Assembly: GCA_030141605.1 (NCBI GenBank) | Contig: JAQGDQ010000181.1 | Coordinates: forward strand, 145,981 to 209,980 | Length of the DNA: 64,000 nucleotides | Reading direction: 5' to 3' | From: Tubiluchus corallicola | Taxonomy: Eukaryota; Priapulida; Priapulimorpha; Priapulimorphida; Tubiluchidae | Part shown: piece by piece, positions 1-13,436 of the stretch | Layout of the letters: each line of letters starts with the position of its first letter | Position numbering within the stretch: the stretch's first letter is position 1 | The notes under the pieces: generated by a model | Seen by the model: the letters and a program-made list of their open reading frames with translations, nothing else | Databases searched by the model: none | Told to the model about the DNA's origin: nothing | Position numbers and translations under genes: made by a program

Positions 1-690
1 CATTATTTGATTAAAACAAAATTGCATATGGAAAATCATAAAAACAGAAAATTAGGTAAAATAATAAAAGAAATGCCAGAAAACATACACAAACTTAAAA
101 AATACGTGTGTCTTCAAATTTTTTTTAAAACTGTCAAGTTACTTAATCTGTTGTAACTGCATCAGTGAAGAATTCCAGAGTTTTGAGCAGCAGCACTGAA
201 CGATTTGTCATAGCATGTGACAAGCTTGGTACGTACGATGTCAAGATTAATAAATGTATGGAACACTGCCATTTGAAGTTGTAAATGCCCCTAACTTAAC
301 TACTTTTTAAACTCGCTTCCACAGCCATCTCTACCAAAACTCGTAATGTTTTTTTATAATTTTGTACTTTCTGTTAATTGTTATTGTCATAGCTACGTAA
401 AGTTTAGTACCAATGTTTACACTTACATTATTGTACTGTATGATATGCTGCTCTATGTTGTCCCCTTAGTACGGGTAATTTAAATTATTGTATTTTCTTG
501 TAATTTTTGGTTACCAGTCGAGCTACAATTACCCATAAATAATAATAATAATAATAATAAAGATTACTTCCGTTTGAGCTAAATCTTAAAGCTCTGTGAG
601 GGACATATCGTTTAAGAAAGTCTGATATGTAAGTACGAGCAAAACCATTAATTGCTTTGTAAGTTACCAAATTCATTAAATTTATTTCAG
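1..690 (+). other. NUP88: Intron of NUP88 (upstream part off-window)
   Basis: This stretch precedes a clear splice acceptor (pyrimidine-rich ...TTTATTTCAG ending at 690). I found no frame in it that continues NUP88, so it is read as intron. It holds a short (AAT)n microsatellite near 537-560. The exons for roughly the first third of the protein must lie to the left of the window. Confidence 0.6.
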
Positions 691-3600
691 GGTATCTAGT
701 GCAAAACGATTGCAGGGACCTCTCACCATGTATCCCGCTGCTGAGGATAACTATGGAGTAGACGCCTGTAGTATCATATGCCTACATTCTGTACCACCTG
801 TACTTGTAGTTGCAACTTGTACAGGAGATCTCTATCATTGTGTTCTACTTGATGCCGATGATGCTAGTGTACGTACAATAAAAATTCACCTGCAATTCTG
901 TTTTGTGGTGATAGGTGAGAAAAGCTAAACATGTAACTTTGATTAGATGTGTTAAGTTCTTAACCAAATTGATACTTATTTGACGGTACCAACAGCTTCC
1001 AGTACCTGCTTACTGCTTCTTGTTAATTTCTTGGCTCAAACTAGGTGTCTAGTGACTGAACTATTTGAATTAGCACATACTGTTCCTCGGGGCTTAACTT
1101 AACACTTTCACCTGACTGATATGAAGTACATATTTGATATCCATGCCACTTGTGCAAGCTCTCCCAATACAGCGATCACATTTGCCCGTTAAACAGGTCT
1201 GCCCCATACATGGTTAGGTCATTATTGTTTCTTTCATTCTAAACTAGGCTTATGTTAAATTATGGATCTGCCTCTTTAGTACACCATTTACCATTGTGAT
1301 GGATCCAATTTTTTAATAAAAATTTAGAATTTTTGGAGGAGGTCATTAGTTCTGTTATAGGACATCACTGGCTTCATTTAAACATATAGTTGTAGGTTGG
1401 CAAAAATTGTGTGAATCTCACTTGAAAAGCTAGTGTTTTTTTTCATTATTTTTAAACCAAACGATTACAATTCCAGTTCCCAAACACCGGCACTTGTATA
1501 TTGACTTCGTATAATATACTATCTAACCGCATTTAACAGCAGGATTTGATTAATCTATGTTGGTCAGTAGCTTGTCAAAAATCAAAGGCAATAGACAGCA
1601 TAAAATGCTGAATAGTGTTGCAAACATGGTTGTCATTAACCATAAAAGTTGTTCATATAAGTAATTTTTTTCATTGCGAACATAAAATGTGACAGCAACG
1701 ATATGTTACTTTTTCCTTTTAGTAATGAATAACATGCTACTTTTTAGAACAGACTTTTATTGCATACCAGTAAATATTTTATTTTTTGTATTTAAACATT
1801 TTAACCTTACAAACTCATAGTGCTATCAGAGTATTGAATACCATTATTCTAGTTTGCTACAGTAGTTTGTCCAGATTTTCGGCATTTCTGTCAAATACGC
1901 ATTCGAAAAGATGCACTTGTAAGTTTAGTTTGACTGAATCAAAGTTAGTAAATATAACAATTTACAGTTTGAAACTTTCATCATTCTAGTCACCAGAAGA
2001 ATCATCCTTCACCAATGATGGCGCCAGTGCAGCAGATTCTATGATATACGTGTACGAGAAGGTTGAATTAGAGCTTTCATTGACAACGCCTTCACTTGAC
2101 CTTAGTGAGATCGTAGAGGATGTTTTTACCTGCCCTATACTCTTACATAAAGGTGTGAAATTCATCTATCTAAGTAATGAGCATAAAGAGAATAGTATTG
2201 GAGATTGAATTTTTATTTTTCAGCTCAGATACTAAGGTATGATTTCATTTAGTTTGAACTCTTGCTTTTCTAGATCCTGGGACAATCGGGCGATACTTTT
2301 GTACCCACAATGCAGGTGTTCACTGCGTCGCCCTTCCATGGATCCATAATTTACAACATGTGGCTAAGCCAGGTATGGTTGTTTACGTATAAAATTGGCA
2401 GCTTCATAGAACGCAATTAAATTTGTGAACACAAAACATGAACACTTTTTTACTTTATTGGATGTCTGTGCTGCTGCAACATTTTTGATTTCCTTGCAAG
2501 TCAGCTATATATTTTTGTACATTAGTTTTAGCTTCGGATTTAGTTTCAGTCCATACATTTAAATGTTCTACGTGTTCAACAACGAAATTGTTACTTAGGT
2601 TGTACAAAAGTCACTTTTATCTCAGGTTGAGATAAAAATAATTACTCACTTTTATCTATAGTTGCACAAAAAGTGAGGGAAACAATGGGCACCATGTTAG
2701 TTGTAAGGCAAATTCTATAATCTGCTGTTAGGCAAACAATGGGCGCCATTGTTGTACAATACAAAAACTGCATTCCATTGTTAGGCAAAAGCAGCCTTTG
2801 AGTGACACTTTTGAAACGTTGATCGATGTACAGACTAGCAATCTTTTTGTATCCCATGAGTGGCATTTAATTATGTGTACCAGTCCTTTTTTAATCTCTA
2901 ATGGTGTTACAAGCTGACTAAAAAATCAATGTCACTTATTTTCTTTGTGTTGTTGTGGTTGCGTGTTTTTGAACTTGCAGAAGTTTGCAGCAAGAAATGC
3001 AAAATCTTATGTAGTAGTATATTGGACCTTTATTTTAATATTAAATATTGAAAGCCTGTGCTATTATTTTTATTGTTTTTATCAGATTACAGCTTGCGCT
3101 TCTTTTGATGTAAATTCGATGTGTATTGTTAAATTGTGACTACTTACTGCATTGTTTAATGCCCAGGTGATATATATTATGAATAACTGATATATATGTA
3201 TGCGTAATTGATGCTTCTTGAAATCCTTATTGATTGTTAAACTAGCGCGAGTGTTTTAATGCACTGACTCACTTGCACCTGCACTGTGGAGAGACTCCTG
3301 TCAGTTTTACCTAGAGCACAGAGCCGCGCTGTTTCAGCTGAACTCCAGGTGATTTATTTCTACAGTTGATCTAGCTGATAAAACCACAGCATCAGTTACG
3401 TCAGCTGCTCAGTGATGGGAGTCAAGCTAGCCGGTTGTAAAATTTTTCACTCTTGCGATAATCATGTGACACTACGAATCACTGATTGAAATATGGCAAA
3501 CGTATCGCGAATTCGAGGTCATATTGTACATGTGTTTGCAGAGATACTAAACTTCAGAAATGTTTTAGTGAGAAAGCTGGTCAATTCAAAATTAAATTCA

Positions 3601-6600
3601 CAAATAGGCAATGTTAGATCAAACGTATGGACAACTTTGATGTTTTAGAACTGGTTCATTGGTAATCAAGACAAGCCTCGCCAAGAGTTGGATTTAAATT
3701 ATATTTGCAATAAATCCATTGCTTTTTTATAATATTAAAAAATTGATCTCAATGCATTATTTGGATTTCTACATCAGCTTTTCTCTGTAGCAACATGAAT
3801 TATTTAAAAAAATTGTCTCCATAATTAACAGTTAACTAACAAGTTATCATTTATTTAAGTAACAAGAATTCGCAGCTTTAGCTTACTTAGCTGATTTATT
3901 TTTTAACCCAACTCAGCTGAAAAGTCTCTCAACTTCAGGCGAGCTAGCTGATTTACTGTGTGAGTCAGCTGATGTAGTAGCAACTGACTCAGCTTCAGCC
4001 TCTAGTTATAACTGTTTTGTTAATCCACATTAAATAAATAAAGATTTTTTTTCTTACATTATTGAGTACTTTTTAGCTTCTCCTTCCTCGCACTTCTTAG
4101 AACTGGCCTATTTTCTTTTAGATGCTGAATCAGCTGCCGCTATTGGTCGCCTAGATCAAGAATGTATTGTAGAGCATCTTATATGTACAAAACCCTTACA
4201 AACTAGGTAAGTTCTCTGCTGTGGGCTTTTTTAAATCTATATATCAATTTCGTGGGCCACAGTGACGGGCGTTTTCCCGGACCTAACCACACAAATTTTG
4301 CAAAAAACTGCTCAACCACCCTCTAAAAAAACTCAATTTGTGCAACTGTTTGGGCATGTTGGGAAAAAATAAGCACACTCACAGAAAGATGTCGAATGGT
4401 GTGGTTTGTTGTGGGTGGTGTGGTGTGGTGTTGTGGTATGGTGGGGTGTAGGTGGTGTGCTGTGAGTGAGGTGGTGGGTGGTTGTGTGGTGTGGTGTATT
4501 TTGAGTAGTGAGGCAGGTTGGCGTGGTGTGGCGTGGGTTGTTGTTGTGAGTTTGTGCGCAAAATTCTTTTGCTGGGTTTGGCTAGTGTTACATTAATATT
4601 TTAATACTTGACTAAGAGAACAAGTGATATTATTTGTTTGATCCGGCATGAAATGCCTAGTTCCTGGTCATGTTATTACTGTTATTGTTGAACACCTCTT
4701 TAGAACACCATTTACCACTGCCTTGGATCTGTCTTTTCATAAATATTTAGAATATGCATTGTTTGCCTCATAATGAGTTTTGTAGCTGACTTAACACTGA
4801 TGGAAATTTCATTTGTGAAACGGAAGTCATGCCACAAGTGCCAGATATATATATAACATTTCACGTGAAATGTGCCGGATTCAATTACATTAGTGCTTTT
4901 ATTCTAGTTGTTCAGTGTTCGCTATAGCTATCTCTTTGTACAAGTTTTATTTTTATGGCAAATTTGTCTACTTTAAGTGTGTTAAATCTCATCAGTACTT
5001 AATTGCTTGCTCATGGACCTCTGCTACAAATTAGCTGTTTAGTTTAAAACTGGGGGGAAACTTTATAAGGAAAATTTTGCATTTACTATGGTAAGTTGTT
5101 TTTTTTTGTATTTTTGCATTTTCATCGTTGTTTGTAATGTTTAGTAAGACTGAATGTGTTTTGATTACGTTTGCTATTTTTAATAATAGGATGCTCTGCT
5201 GGGTCACCATCATGGTGTTGTGTCATAAATTTTTTCATGTGTCTAATTGTCTATATACAATTTTTTTTGTTTTTATTAAATTTTACTTGAACATTCATTC
5301 CAGTCCTCCAAGTCCAATATTAGGATTGAGTGTGGTTACGGACGTTTCTCTAGGATACACGCTGCTCTGCTTGACTTCTGCATACGAATGTGAGATTTTG
5401 CCGTTAAGGTAATGTGTTTATGAAATCCTGCAAGAGAAGCTAAGTGTAGGAATATAGTCGCTTTAACTTTCTTACTTGGAATTAAAAACATTATTTAAGA
5501 CACATGAATACTTATCGTATTAACCCCCGACTCCCACATACATTTGCTTGCCAAATCCCAGTTGTTACTTTGCATTTTCGTGAATATGCAGATGCTTATA
5601 TATAAACTTTATTTATTTTAAATGAATTGATGCACAGTAATATTACTGATTGGAGTTTCCACTGTGCAACAAATACATTTTAGCAGAGAATAGGTATATA
5701 CAACTGGTTATCAAGAATACAGTGTATATTCTTAGATAGTGTATATTGTGTCAAAAACACAACTAATTCATTAGTTAACACTTAAAATTGAAATATGCAA
5801 GATAGATACTTAATAGTATTGTATTGTAGATTTTTACATGTAATAATAAAATTTTTGATTTATTGTGAGTATTATACCATGCTAAATGAGCTATGAGCTA
5901 TATTATTATTATTTAGGCTGTCACAGGCTCGCATGGTAGCATAGCAATGGTTTTTGATGGTGTTATGCCATCATTTTTGTACTTTACTTAATTTAATTTT
6001 ATTTTATTTTATTTTAATTTATTTTATTTATTTTACTTTAATTAAACAGCCAAAATTTTTATTGGCATTTATAGATAGCAATCATAAGCTCACTTGTGGT
6101 ACTGTAAAAAAAGTAAAAAATTCATGAATTTTCTTGTGTAAAAATGTTGTAATCTACTGCAAAAGCTAAGCAAACACATTTACTTGATGTTAGTTTACGT
6201 GGTTTTTTGGCTGCTGCATTAATGCATGTGCACTATCAAAGATGCATCGATGCATCATCAAGTGAAATGGACAAGCTACTGAAAAATAGTTACGGGTGAG
6301 ATTAGCATTTATTAGCTAGTGTTTGCTTTATTTGCTAATGCTCAAATATCTCAAATTGTGACTAACAAAGACTGGTTACACTTTTTTTAGGTTGACGGTT
6401 CATGTAACAAGTGAACAGCCATTACTCTCAGCTTCTGATAATGAGAAACAAGAGTCTCCTTTAAGGCAGATGCGCTCAAAGTCTTTTGACGAACACATAC
6501 GGAAAATGTTGGAGAAGCGGACGACTAATCCCATTCTTCGGTTTGAATTGGTTTTATTTACTTCTCTGCAGATTGGTGTAATCATGTTGATGAGAGGTTT

Positions 6601-9600
6601 TATCACAAGCAAAAAGCAAAGTGCTAGAGGGCAAAAAGAGAGGATAGCGTGAGACACAGAATAATGAGTGTGTGTGAGAAAGAGAAAGGGAAGGAAAGAG
6701 ACAGGTGTACAGGGGAGACAACCATTTAGCATAATGTGGATAGGGAGACAACCATGGAGACGAGAGATAGATAAACAGAGAGTGAGAGAGAAACAGAGGA
6801 GAGACAGGGAGGCAGGAAGCTCGAGATATAGACGGGAAGAAGGAGAGATGAAAGAGAAAGAGAGACAGGGAAAGAGTGCTGTTATCCCACAAGCTATCAA
6901 GTGAAACAATGCACATGACACTGTAAAAATACCCTACCATTGCCAGTCTTGACAAGTTTTGTTGTGCTTGTCTTGACTAGTGGATACCAATTTCTGCACT
7001 ATTTTTTTGTGACTTGGTTCTTGTTTTGCAATAAATATTCAATTTGTGTTTATTTCTTTAATCAGTTTTACCAGAAGAGAGCAAATTTTGTCTTACAGAG
7101 GTGCAGAGCAACCTGATATGAAACCATCAGAATACTTCCGACTGCTTAGCCGTACCACACAGGTACTGAGAGAGGAACACGTTCTCAAACACAAGCAGGT
7201 TGTAGCAGAAATTGAACAAAGGTACTCTTGCTTTGTGATAAACATTTCTACTATCAATGTTGAAAATGGTAATTAGTTGTGAGAAAAAACTTTAGGAAGG
7301 ATATTCATTTTGCAAGACTTATTATCTTTTCAAAACAGCAGGTGAGAGCTTTATACGAGTTTGTGTAGTAGACACTATTTTTGTGCCCATTTTTATGTTT
7401 TCTTGAGTAAGCCGAGTTTGGTTCGTCAATTTCTTTATATAAACATTTCTATTGCCGACGTTGAAAATAGTAATTGTTCTATTAAAGTTTAGGAAAGCAT
7501 TCATTTTGGTAGAATTATAGGCAGCCGTCGACTTACGACCACTATTGGTTCCGGCGAACTGTAGGCAAGTCAGATCATATGTTCAAGTGGTGTGCCCCTA
7601 CGCATGTCTTGTAAGTGTATGCACCCTAAGTATGGCGGCACCTTCTACAGCAGTAATACAAAATTAATTTGATTAAAAAAAAGGAAAATATAAGTTGTTA
7701 TTAGTTTTGTATAATTAATTAATTAAGTTGTTGTCGGTTCATGAAGTTCAACCCTCGTAAGTCAACGACTACCTCTCCTCTATTTCCTTTTCAAAACGGC
7801 AAGGAGGGGGTTTTATTCAAGCGAGTTCGTCCTTTTTTCACGACTAACCCTAAATGTGCTTTATTAATTTCTTCTTTTCTTTGGGATGTTATTGTTGCTT
7901 GACCAATTCTACGTCTGTGGCAATAATTCTTAGCAATAAAAAACTTTAAGTTTTTGTATCTATGCTTGCAGAGTTAAAGCTCAACGAGAGCTTGAAGCTC
8001 AACAAATTCGAGATATGGATGACATACAGCGGAAGAAACAAGAAATAGAGGAACAAGCTGGACGACTGGCAGAAAGATATGAAGATATTAAAGATAATAT
8101 GGATAATTATATCATTCAGTAGGCTACATTTAATAGATTTATAATCTAGAATGAGTTATTAAGCATAATTCCTTAAGCAGAGTACACCTCGTGAAATACA
8201 GCTTGCAAAAAAAGTGAACGCATAACAAGTATTAGTTCAAATGTGCACATGATAAAGTTAAAGCAAAACCGGATCCAATCTTAAAGTGCAGATCAAAACA
8301 ATCTACTCTTTAAAATATAAAAAGGAAACATACTATTTTTTCAAAAATGACTTACGTGAAAGAATTATTACTACGCAAACACAATTTCAAGTTAGTGTCG
8401 CTAGTTCGCTGTTACATGCATTTCACTATTCGCTAGTTAAACGGGCACTAGCGCTTCCATTTTGGAAACACATTGCACAAAAAGCAGGTGCTGTACCTCT
8501 CATTTCAGATGTATTAGTTTGTGATGAATTACACACATTCGACAGCTTGTGCATGAGCACAGCAGTAAATTTAAAATTTAAATTTTTTATCTTAAAACTT
8601 GCCTAGTTTTAGTACAAGATGCTGAATATCTTACAGTAGCACTGCACTTCAATTTTCTTTCTCACAAATGTGCAACATGCTCGTGTAATATTTTTGCTGT
8701 TGAAAATTATGTCAGTTTATTATGTGTCATCAATTGTTGGGCTTGCCTGCCATTAATTAAGTTTTTAATCTGTTGTTTAATTATCAGAAATGCTTTTGCA
8801 GTATTAATTGCATTAAAATGTATACTTCTTATCGGACTATGGGGTAATATATGAGAAACCATCCTTTCTTCCTTTAAGGAAAAGGAAACCCTGCGAGAAG
8901 ATACGTGTAAAACATATTGTGAGTTTTATTCACGTGTGGCCTATATGAAAAGACTTTTAAATAGTAGTAATAAGATCTTGGCGTATAATTAGATTTTCTT
9001 ATTTGATTTTTTAATGATGGTTTATTGTGTTTATAGCATATTTTTTAACAGTAGGTTATATCAGTATTGCACTCTGTATGATCTTGTATATTTTTTATCA
9101 TTTTTTGCCTACATCTAATGCCTTTTAATTACAAATGCAATTTTACTCAGTTTTTTAACTACAATTTTTGTACGCAAATAAACCTTCTATCTATCTGTCT
9201 GTTTATTGGGCAAGCTAAGAACGATAAAGAAAATCTAAAACTACTAAATGGAATGAAATGGCACTTTAATAACATTAATTATAAAAAAGTTGATGTTGCC
9301 TGCCATTTTGATTATTTTTTAAATGGTACATTAATAAGCAAATAATCTACAATATAATAATATATAATCAATGAAAATACTATTAACATTTTTGTACTGA
9401 CTTGTTGAATATTTCTTTTGTTTTTTATAGTGCAGAACGAATTTTACAGAAGCTGCAATCCCGCATTCCAGTGTTATCTGACTCTGAGAAAGAAATGTCA
9501 AAAGAATTGAAAGTTATTGAAAAGAAACTTGAACAGTTCAGAACAAGTCTTGATCAGGTATAATCAAAAAAACTCCTTTGATTTGGGCATTTTGCAAGAA

Positions 9601-12133
9601 TGAGTTATTAGGCAGAATCATTCAATGAAGATGTCGACAATATAAATACTTCTGTTTCCATCTAAGCGCCCGGATAATATTTTTTATCACACACCAAGCC
9701 GGGACTTTTATAATTTTTTGTGTGTTCATACACTCACCTGAAGCTGTCTTACAGAAGCGTATTTTTTAATTTAAAACTTACAAAGCAATAATTATTATAA
9801 CATTGAATCGGTGAGGATGCAGCCATGTTTTTGTTAGAGCTAACTTTCGGCCAGGGTTGCCGTTTTGTACGATGTTGATTGTCAAACTGGAGGCTAAAAA
9901 GTATCGTATTTTCTGCCAAATCAGCATATTAATGGCTAAGTAGTGTTGCCACTTGTACCATAATTATTAGAGCATACATTCATACCATACGAGAAAAAGA
10001 GATAGCCGATAATTAGTAATTATAATGTAATTTAGTTTTGCTAAAAAAAGTGAAAAGGTGTACATTGAAAAAATTTAATACATTACTGCTAACCAGTGTG
10101 AAATAAACAAACTTTGATTTCAATTCATTTTAACTATTCCACGATTCAGCTTTAAACATTCACAAAGCTTTAAAAAAAATTTTCTTCCCTCCCTACTGAC
10201 ATCTTTTGAACTCATGAGGTAAGATAGAAACAAATTTTCCTTGGCCTGCCTAATAAATCGTAATAACTGCAACGTGTCGAAACTATTATTATTGTTCAAT
10301 CTCAACCCACCTGTCGCAAACCTTGTAATATGTGATTTTGACTTTGAAAATTATTAACAATGTGACTTTTGGATAGGAACATTTTGGTCATGCAGTCAGG
10401 CTGTAACGGTCAGCACATCTAAATCAGCTGTGAGGCACGAAATTCGTTAGCAGTATGAAAAGCATTTCTGAATCTTTCTGTTAATTGTTGATTACTGATC
10501 ATAGTTCTGTTAACTGGTGTTTGTCTCGCGTCAACTCTGCCTTTTATTCCTTATCTACTGGAGCTAGTATCATTAAAGTGTGATATATGATTGCTAATTT
10601 AAGTGATAAGGTCTGAAATTATTAATTTTTGCTGTTTTTACCAGTGATTATTTATTATGCAGTAATAACTGTCCAGATTTTGTATCTTGATTTGCCTAAT
10701 GACTCAAACAAACTCTTCCCACAGACAAATTTTTGCAGGAAGTAATTGCACACATTACATCAGGAACATGTCTGTCTTTACAGCCCATCATTGTCTTTCA
10801 AGCACAATACCCAGAATCATGTCTATACTCTCAAAATTATTACAGTCAAACCTCTTTATACAGCCAACTTTGGGACTGGAAGATTTTTTGGTATTATAAC
10901 AGGTTTGGCAATATAATGAGGTGTATTAATACATACATGTGTAGGCAAATATAGACATTTTGTTTTGCTAAAAGTATGGGCATCAAGCGAAGTTGTCATT
11001 GTAAAGGGGGGCGGAGTTATAACAGGCTTTAAATTTTTGCAACATTGCAGAACTCGGTTATCAAGTGCTGTATCTCATTACAGTTGCTGAATATCAATTT
11101 TACTTCTTTTTCTAATATTTTATTTAAAAAATGAAAACCGTTCATGGAAACACGTATCTTGTAAAACATGTGTGATTGTCTTGTTCTTTTAAAAAGCTGC
11201 ACACAACTATAACTCATGTGGTTTGTTTAATTTTCAAACATAAGTTTAGACTCATTTTAATTTCTTTCATTCATGTATCTTGTAACAGTGTGTAATAGTG
11301 CTTGTTGCGGTTCTACCTTGCTTATTCTTTTAAAAAATTTTATACCTTGTAATTTTATGCTGTGCTGTTACTTAAGTTTTTGGTTGTGACAATGATATGT
11401 AAACTTATTACTTATTATATAAATTTTATCTTGAAGTGCCAGTGATGTAATTTTATTATGTTTAACATGAACAACTTTTCATTGTTTAGCTGCGGAAAAA
11501 GCAGCAATATCAGCAGCGAAATGTCGATGAAAAAAATAACCAGGAGGAGGAGAGAGTCACACTGACCAAAGATCAAGTTGGAAAGCTTCATTCCGTGCTG
11601 AGCAATGAGTAAGTGTACATTATGAATAATAGTGAATATTATACATCAAAGTAACTTGAAGAAAATCTTGTTTTTGACAACTTCACAGAGCTGACATTTA
11701 TAGTAATTTGAAGGTAAATAATACTGGAGATTGTACCGCTGTGGGGCTGTAAGGTATAAATTAACTGCTGTCTATTAACCACTTTTTTTCTGCATATCAG
11801 TCTCTCTGGGTGAATCATACCCACTCATAAATAAGGGAAAAATACTACTGCATGGTGGTTATAAGTATGCCATACCATTACCAACTTTGACATGACCTGC
11901 ATAAGTGCTGCGTGAAAACACCTGTACGACCACCAAACTGAGGAAAAATAATCACCGATGTGTTTTGTTGTGTTTTGTAATGCAATAAAAACTGATTATG
12001 ATTTTAATCAGCTCTCACATCTGCTGTTGTTTATAATAACTGTCTTTCTTTCTTTCTTTCTTCCTTTAGGGGTGAAGAGATAACAAACCTCATCCAAAGA
12101 ATCAAAGATCTTCAGTCTAATTTGAATTTGTGA
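691..12133 (+). CDS. NUP88: Nucleoporin NUP88, 3' part (11 exons)
   Basis: NUP88 sits on the cytoplasmic side of the nuclear pore with NUP214 and NUP62 and supports mRNP and protein export. Exons read from the sequence are 691-868, 1990-2152, 2274-2372, 4122-4206, 5304-5408, 6391-6540, 7066-7221, 7972-8118, 9431-9557, 11490-11608 and 12070-12133 (TGA at 12131). Every junction is GT-AG and the phases agree throughout, giving about 463 residues. Recognisable family stretches are AEDNYGVDACSIICLHSVPP in the first exon, the end of the N-terminal beta-propeller (RYFCTHNAGVHCVALPWIH), and the C-terminal coiled coil, where IPVLSDSEKEMSKEL matches the vertebrate IPVLSDSE-type segment. The final residues follow the family end (INDIRNHVNF-like in vertebrates, IKDLQSNLNL here). 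The exon ending at 8118 uses GTAGGC as donor, which avoids an in-frame TAG. The gene is partial: about 270 N-terminal residues are off-window by comparison with the roughly 740-residue vertebrate protein. Confidence 0.93.
1271..1330 (+). repeat. Dispersed repeat 'TPF', copy 1
   Basis: About 60 bp are shared with 4695-4755 and 57001-57052. All three contain an ACACCATTTRCCA block followed by a TTAGAA end. This copy has in-frame stops. It lies in the NUP88 intron between exons 691-868 and 1990-2152. Family unknown. Confidence 0.55.
4396..4560 (+). repeat. GT/G-rich low-complexity tract in NUP88 intron
   Basis: About 165 bp are built almost only of GTG, GGTG and TGTG words, strongly G over C. 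The open frames on both strands here are composition artefacts. The many GG and GGG runs could form two-tetrad G-quadruplexes, which is inference only. Confidence 0.7.
4695..4755 (+). repeat. Dispersed repeat 'TPF', copy 2
   Basis: This is the second copy of the short family seen at 1271 and 57001, in the same orientation. Its translation R-T-P-F-T-T-A-L-D-L-S-F-H-K-Y-L-E-Y aligns by frame with I-T-P-F-A-I-A-T-H-P-F-L-H-K-N-L-E-H of the third copy, which hints at a protein-coding ancestor. It lies in the NUP88 intron before exon 5304-5408. Confidence 0.55.
6664..6900 (+). repeat. Polypurine (GA-rich) tract in NUP88 intron
   Basis: About 235 bp of GAGA, GGGA and AAAG words on the + strand begin some 120 bp after the exon ending at 6540. 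The words GGGAGACAACCAT recur twice (6714 and 6745 region). Long open frames on both strands come from this skew and are not genes. Confidence 0.75.
7519..7774. mobile_element. MITE with 21-bp terminal inverted repeats
   Basis: The left end AGGCAGCCGTCGACTTACGA and the reverse complement of the right end AGGTAGTCGTTGACTTACGA agree at 17 of 21 positions, bounding about 256 bp with no coding capacity. The ends resemble those of Tc1/mariner or pogo-type MITEs, though I could not define a target duplication. It lies in the NUP88 intron between exons 7066-7221 and 7972-8118. Confidence 0.6.
8264..8877. repeat. Unclassified 0.6-kb dispersed repeat, copy 1
   Basis: About 614 bp are collinear, and visibly similar throughout, with 46271-46874 in the same orientation. 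Shared blocks include CGGGCACTAGCGC, GCAGGTGCTGTACCTCTCA and TTAATTAAGTTTTTAAT. The 106-codon frame inside (8286-8606) is not preserved in the other copy, so I read this as a non-coding interspersed repeat. No terminal repeats or poly-A tail are clear. It lies in the NUP88 intron between exons 7972-8118 and 9431-9557. Confidence 0.75.
10847..11025. mobile_element. Possible decayed pogo/Tigger-like MITE (one end)
   Basis: TACAGTCAAACCTCTTTATA at the left resembles the terminal repeat of the better preserved element at 31287 (CAGTCATACCTCCG...). A matching right end is not visible, although GTTATAACAG words recur near both sides. Weak call, in the NUP88 intron before exon 11490-11608. Confidence 0.3.
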
Positions 12134-12386
12134 TGATACTGTGATCCTGAATGTCCTGGTAGTTTTAAACAGATCAAGAATGCTATCAGTAACTTGCTAA
12201 GTAGAAAGCTTGGTTCTACCAGTTTTGATGTTGTTGCTACTAGAGTCAGATGATTGCAGTTTTTTTCTATTGTCTTCGACTTTACATAACAGTTTACAAT
12301 ATCATTTCAGCAAGAAATGAGCTTCCGAATTAGAGAAAAAAATTCTTCAAATTGTGAAAAAATTTCCTCGGCAAAGTTCATTTGGC

Positions 12387-12392
12387 AATAAA
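12387..12392 (+). other. Candidate poly(A) signal AATAAA for NUP88
   Basis: This is the first AATAAA downstream of the NUP88 stop (254 bp after it). Assigned by position only; other candidates follow near 12693 and 12766. Confidence 0.35.
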
Positions 12393-13296
12393 ATTTGAAC
12401 TTTCGCTACTCAAGGCCTTCACCATGGCTCTGTGACTGCAGCTTTTCACGGGACGTGTGAAAATTTGTGTTTTCAGCTTCAAAATATCTCACTGTTACAT
12501 GAGAGTATGATCATAAAGGGCGGATCATTAATACATCTCACAGGAAGAAAATAGAAATTTTTAGTAACTGTGCACACTCAGCTGATGATTCCTTGATCCT
12601 GTGATGGTACGTCTTCAAGCATAGTCACTCGTCAGTGTAAGATAGACTAATCACACAATATTAGAGGCAAATTACAACGTCTTGTTTTTTATAATAAAAG
12701 CACCGTGCTGGTGTGCCATATAGACTGGTGATAAAAATGAACAATTAATGGCAATAGTCTCTGTTAATAAATAATTAAAGATCATTCAGAGTTATTCACA
12801 ATAAGTGAGAATACAGTTAGTATTTTGTATTCTGAATGACCTAAAGGTGTTAGCCTAATGTGCACCACAGTATGTAGTTACTATTTAATAAATAGGTCGA
12901 AGTGTTTCTGTCGGAACAGTGCTTTTGAGAAGTGTAAAATTGGTTATCGGTGTTGTATGTAGTGCCAAACTGCACACAAGTTAATTCAGTCTGGATGGCA
13001 CATCGTAAATTTGTTTCATGCATTAGTGTTAACTGCAATTTAAAAGTATACCCGACTCCTGACGAAAATATTGAGGAGGAAGCTTTGTTAGCAATGCTGT
13101 GGATTCGTTTATGGCAGATGCTGCTTGTACTATGAGATATGCTATCCCATCATCATTAGCGTTGCTGAACCTTGAGCTGTGGTGCAAAAATGGTAAACCT
13201 GGTCTGTATATCAGTCTCAACTTGCTCGAATCCTATGTTATTCTGCTGTTTACACATAAATAGTTATTCCGTATACACCTAGTATATTTGTATCTA

Positions 13297-13436
13297 GTAT
13301 GTGACATTATCGGAACAGATAAAGAATGACATTGTTGCTGTTGTATGTGACATTATCGGAACAGATTAAGAATGACATTGTTACTGTTGTATGTGACATT
13401 ATCGGAACAGATAAAGAACGACATTGTTACTGTTAT
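13297..13436. repeat. Tandem repeat, 46-bp unit, three copies
   Basis: TATGTGACATTATCGGAACA begins three successive units 46 bp apart (GTGAC at 13301, 13347 and 13393). The units are nearly identical, differing at only a few positions such as GATAAAG versus GATTAAG. Confidence 0.85.

Noticed and set aside
6400-6955. Reverse ORFs of 173 and 133 codons
   Set aside because: Antisense to a NUP88 exon and the polypurine tract; the Ser/Leu-rich product is a composition artefact.
8286-8606. 106-codon forward ORF
   Set aside because: Lies inside the 0.6-kb dispersed repeat and is not open in the other copy.
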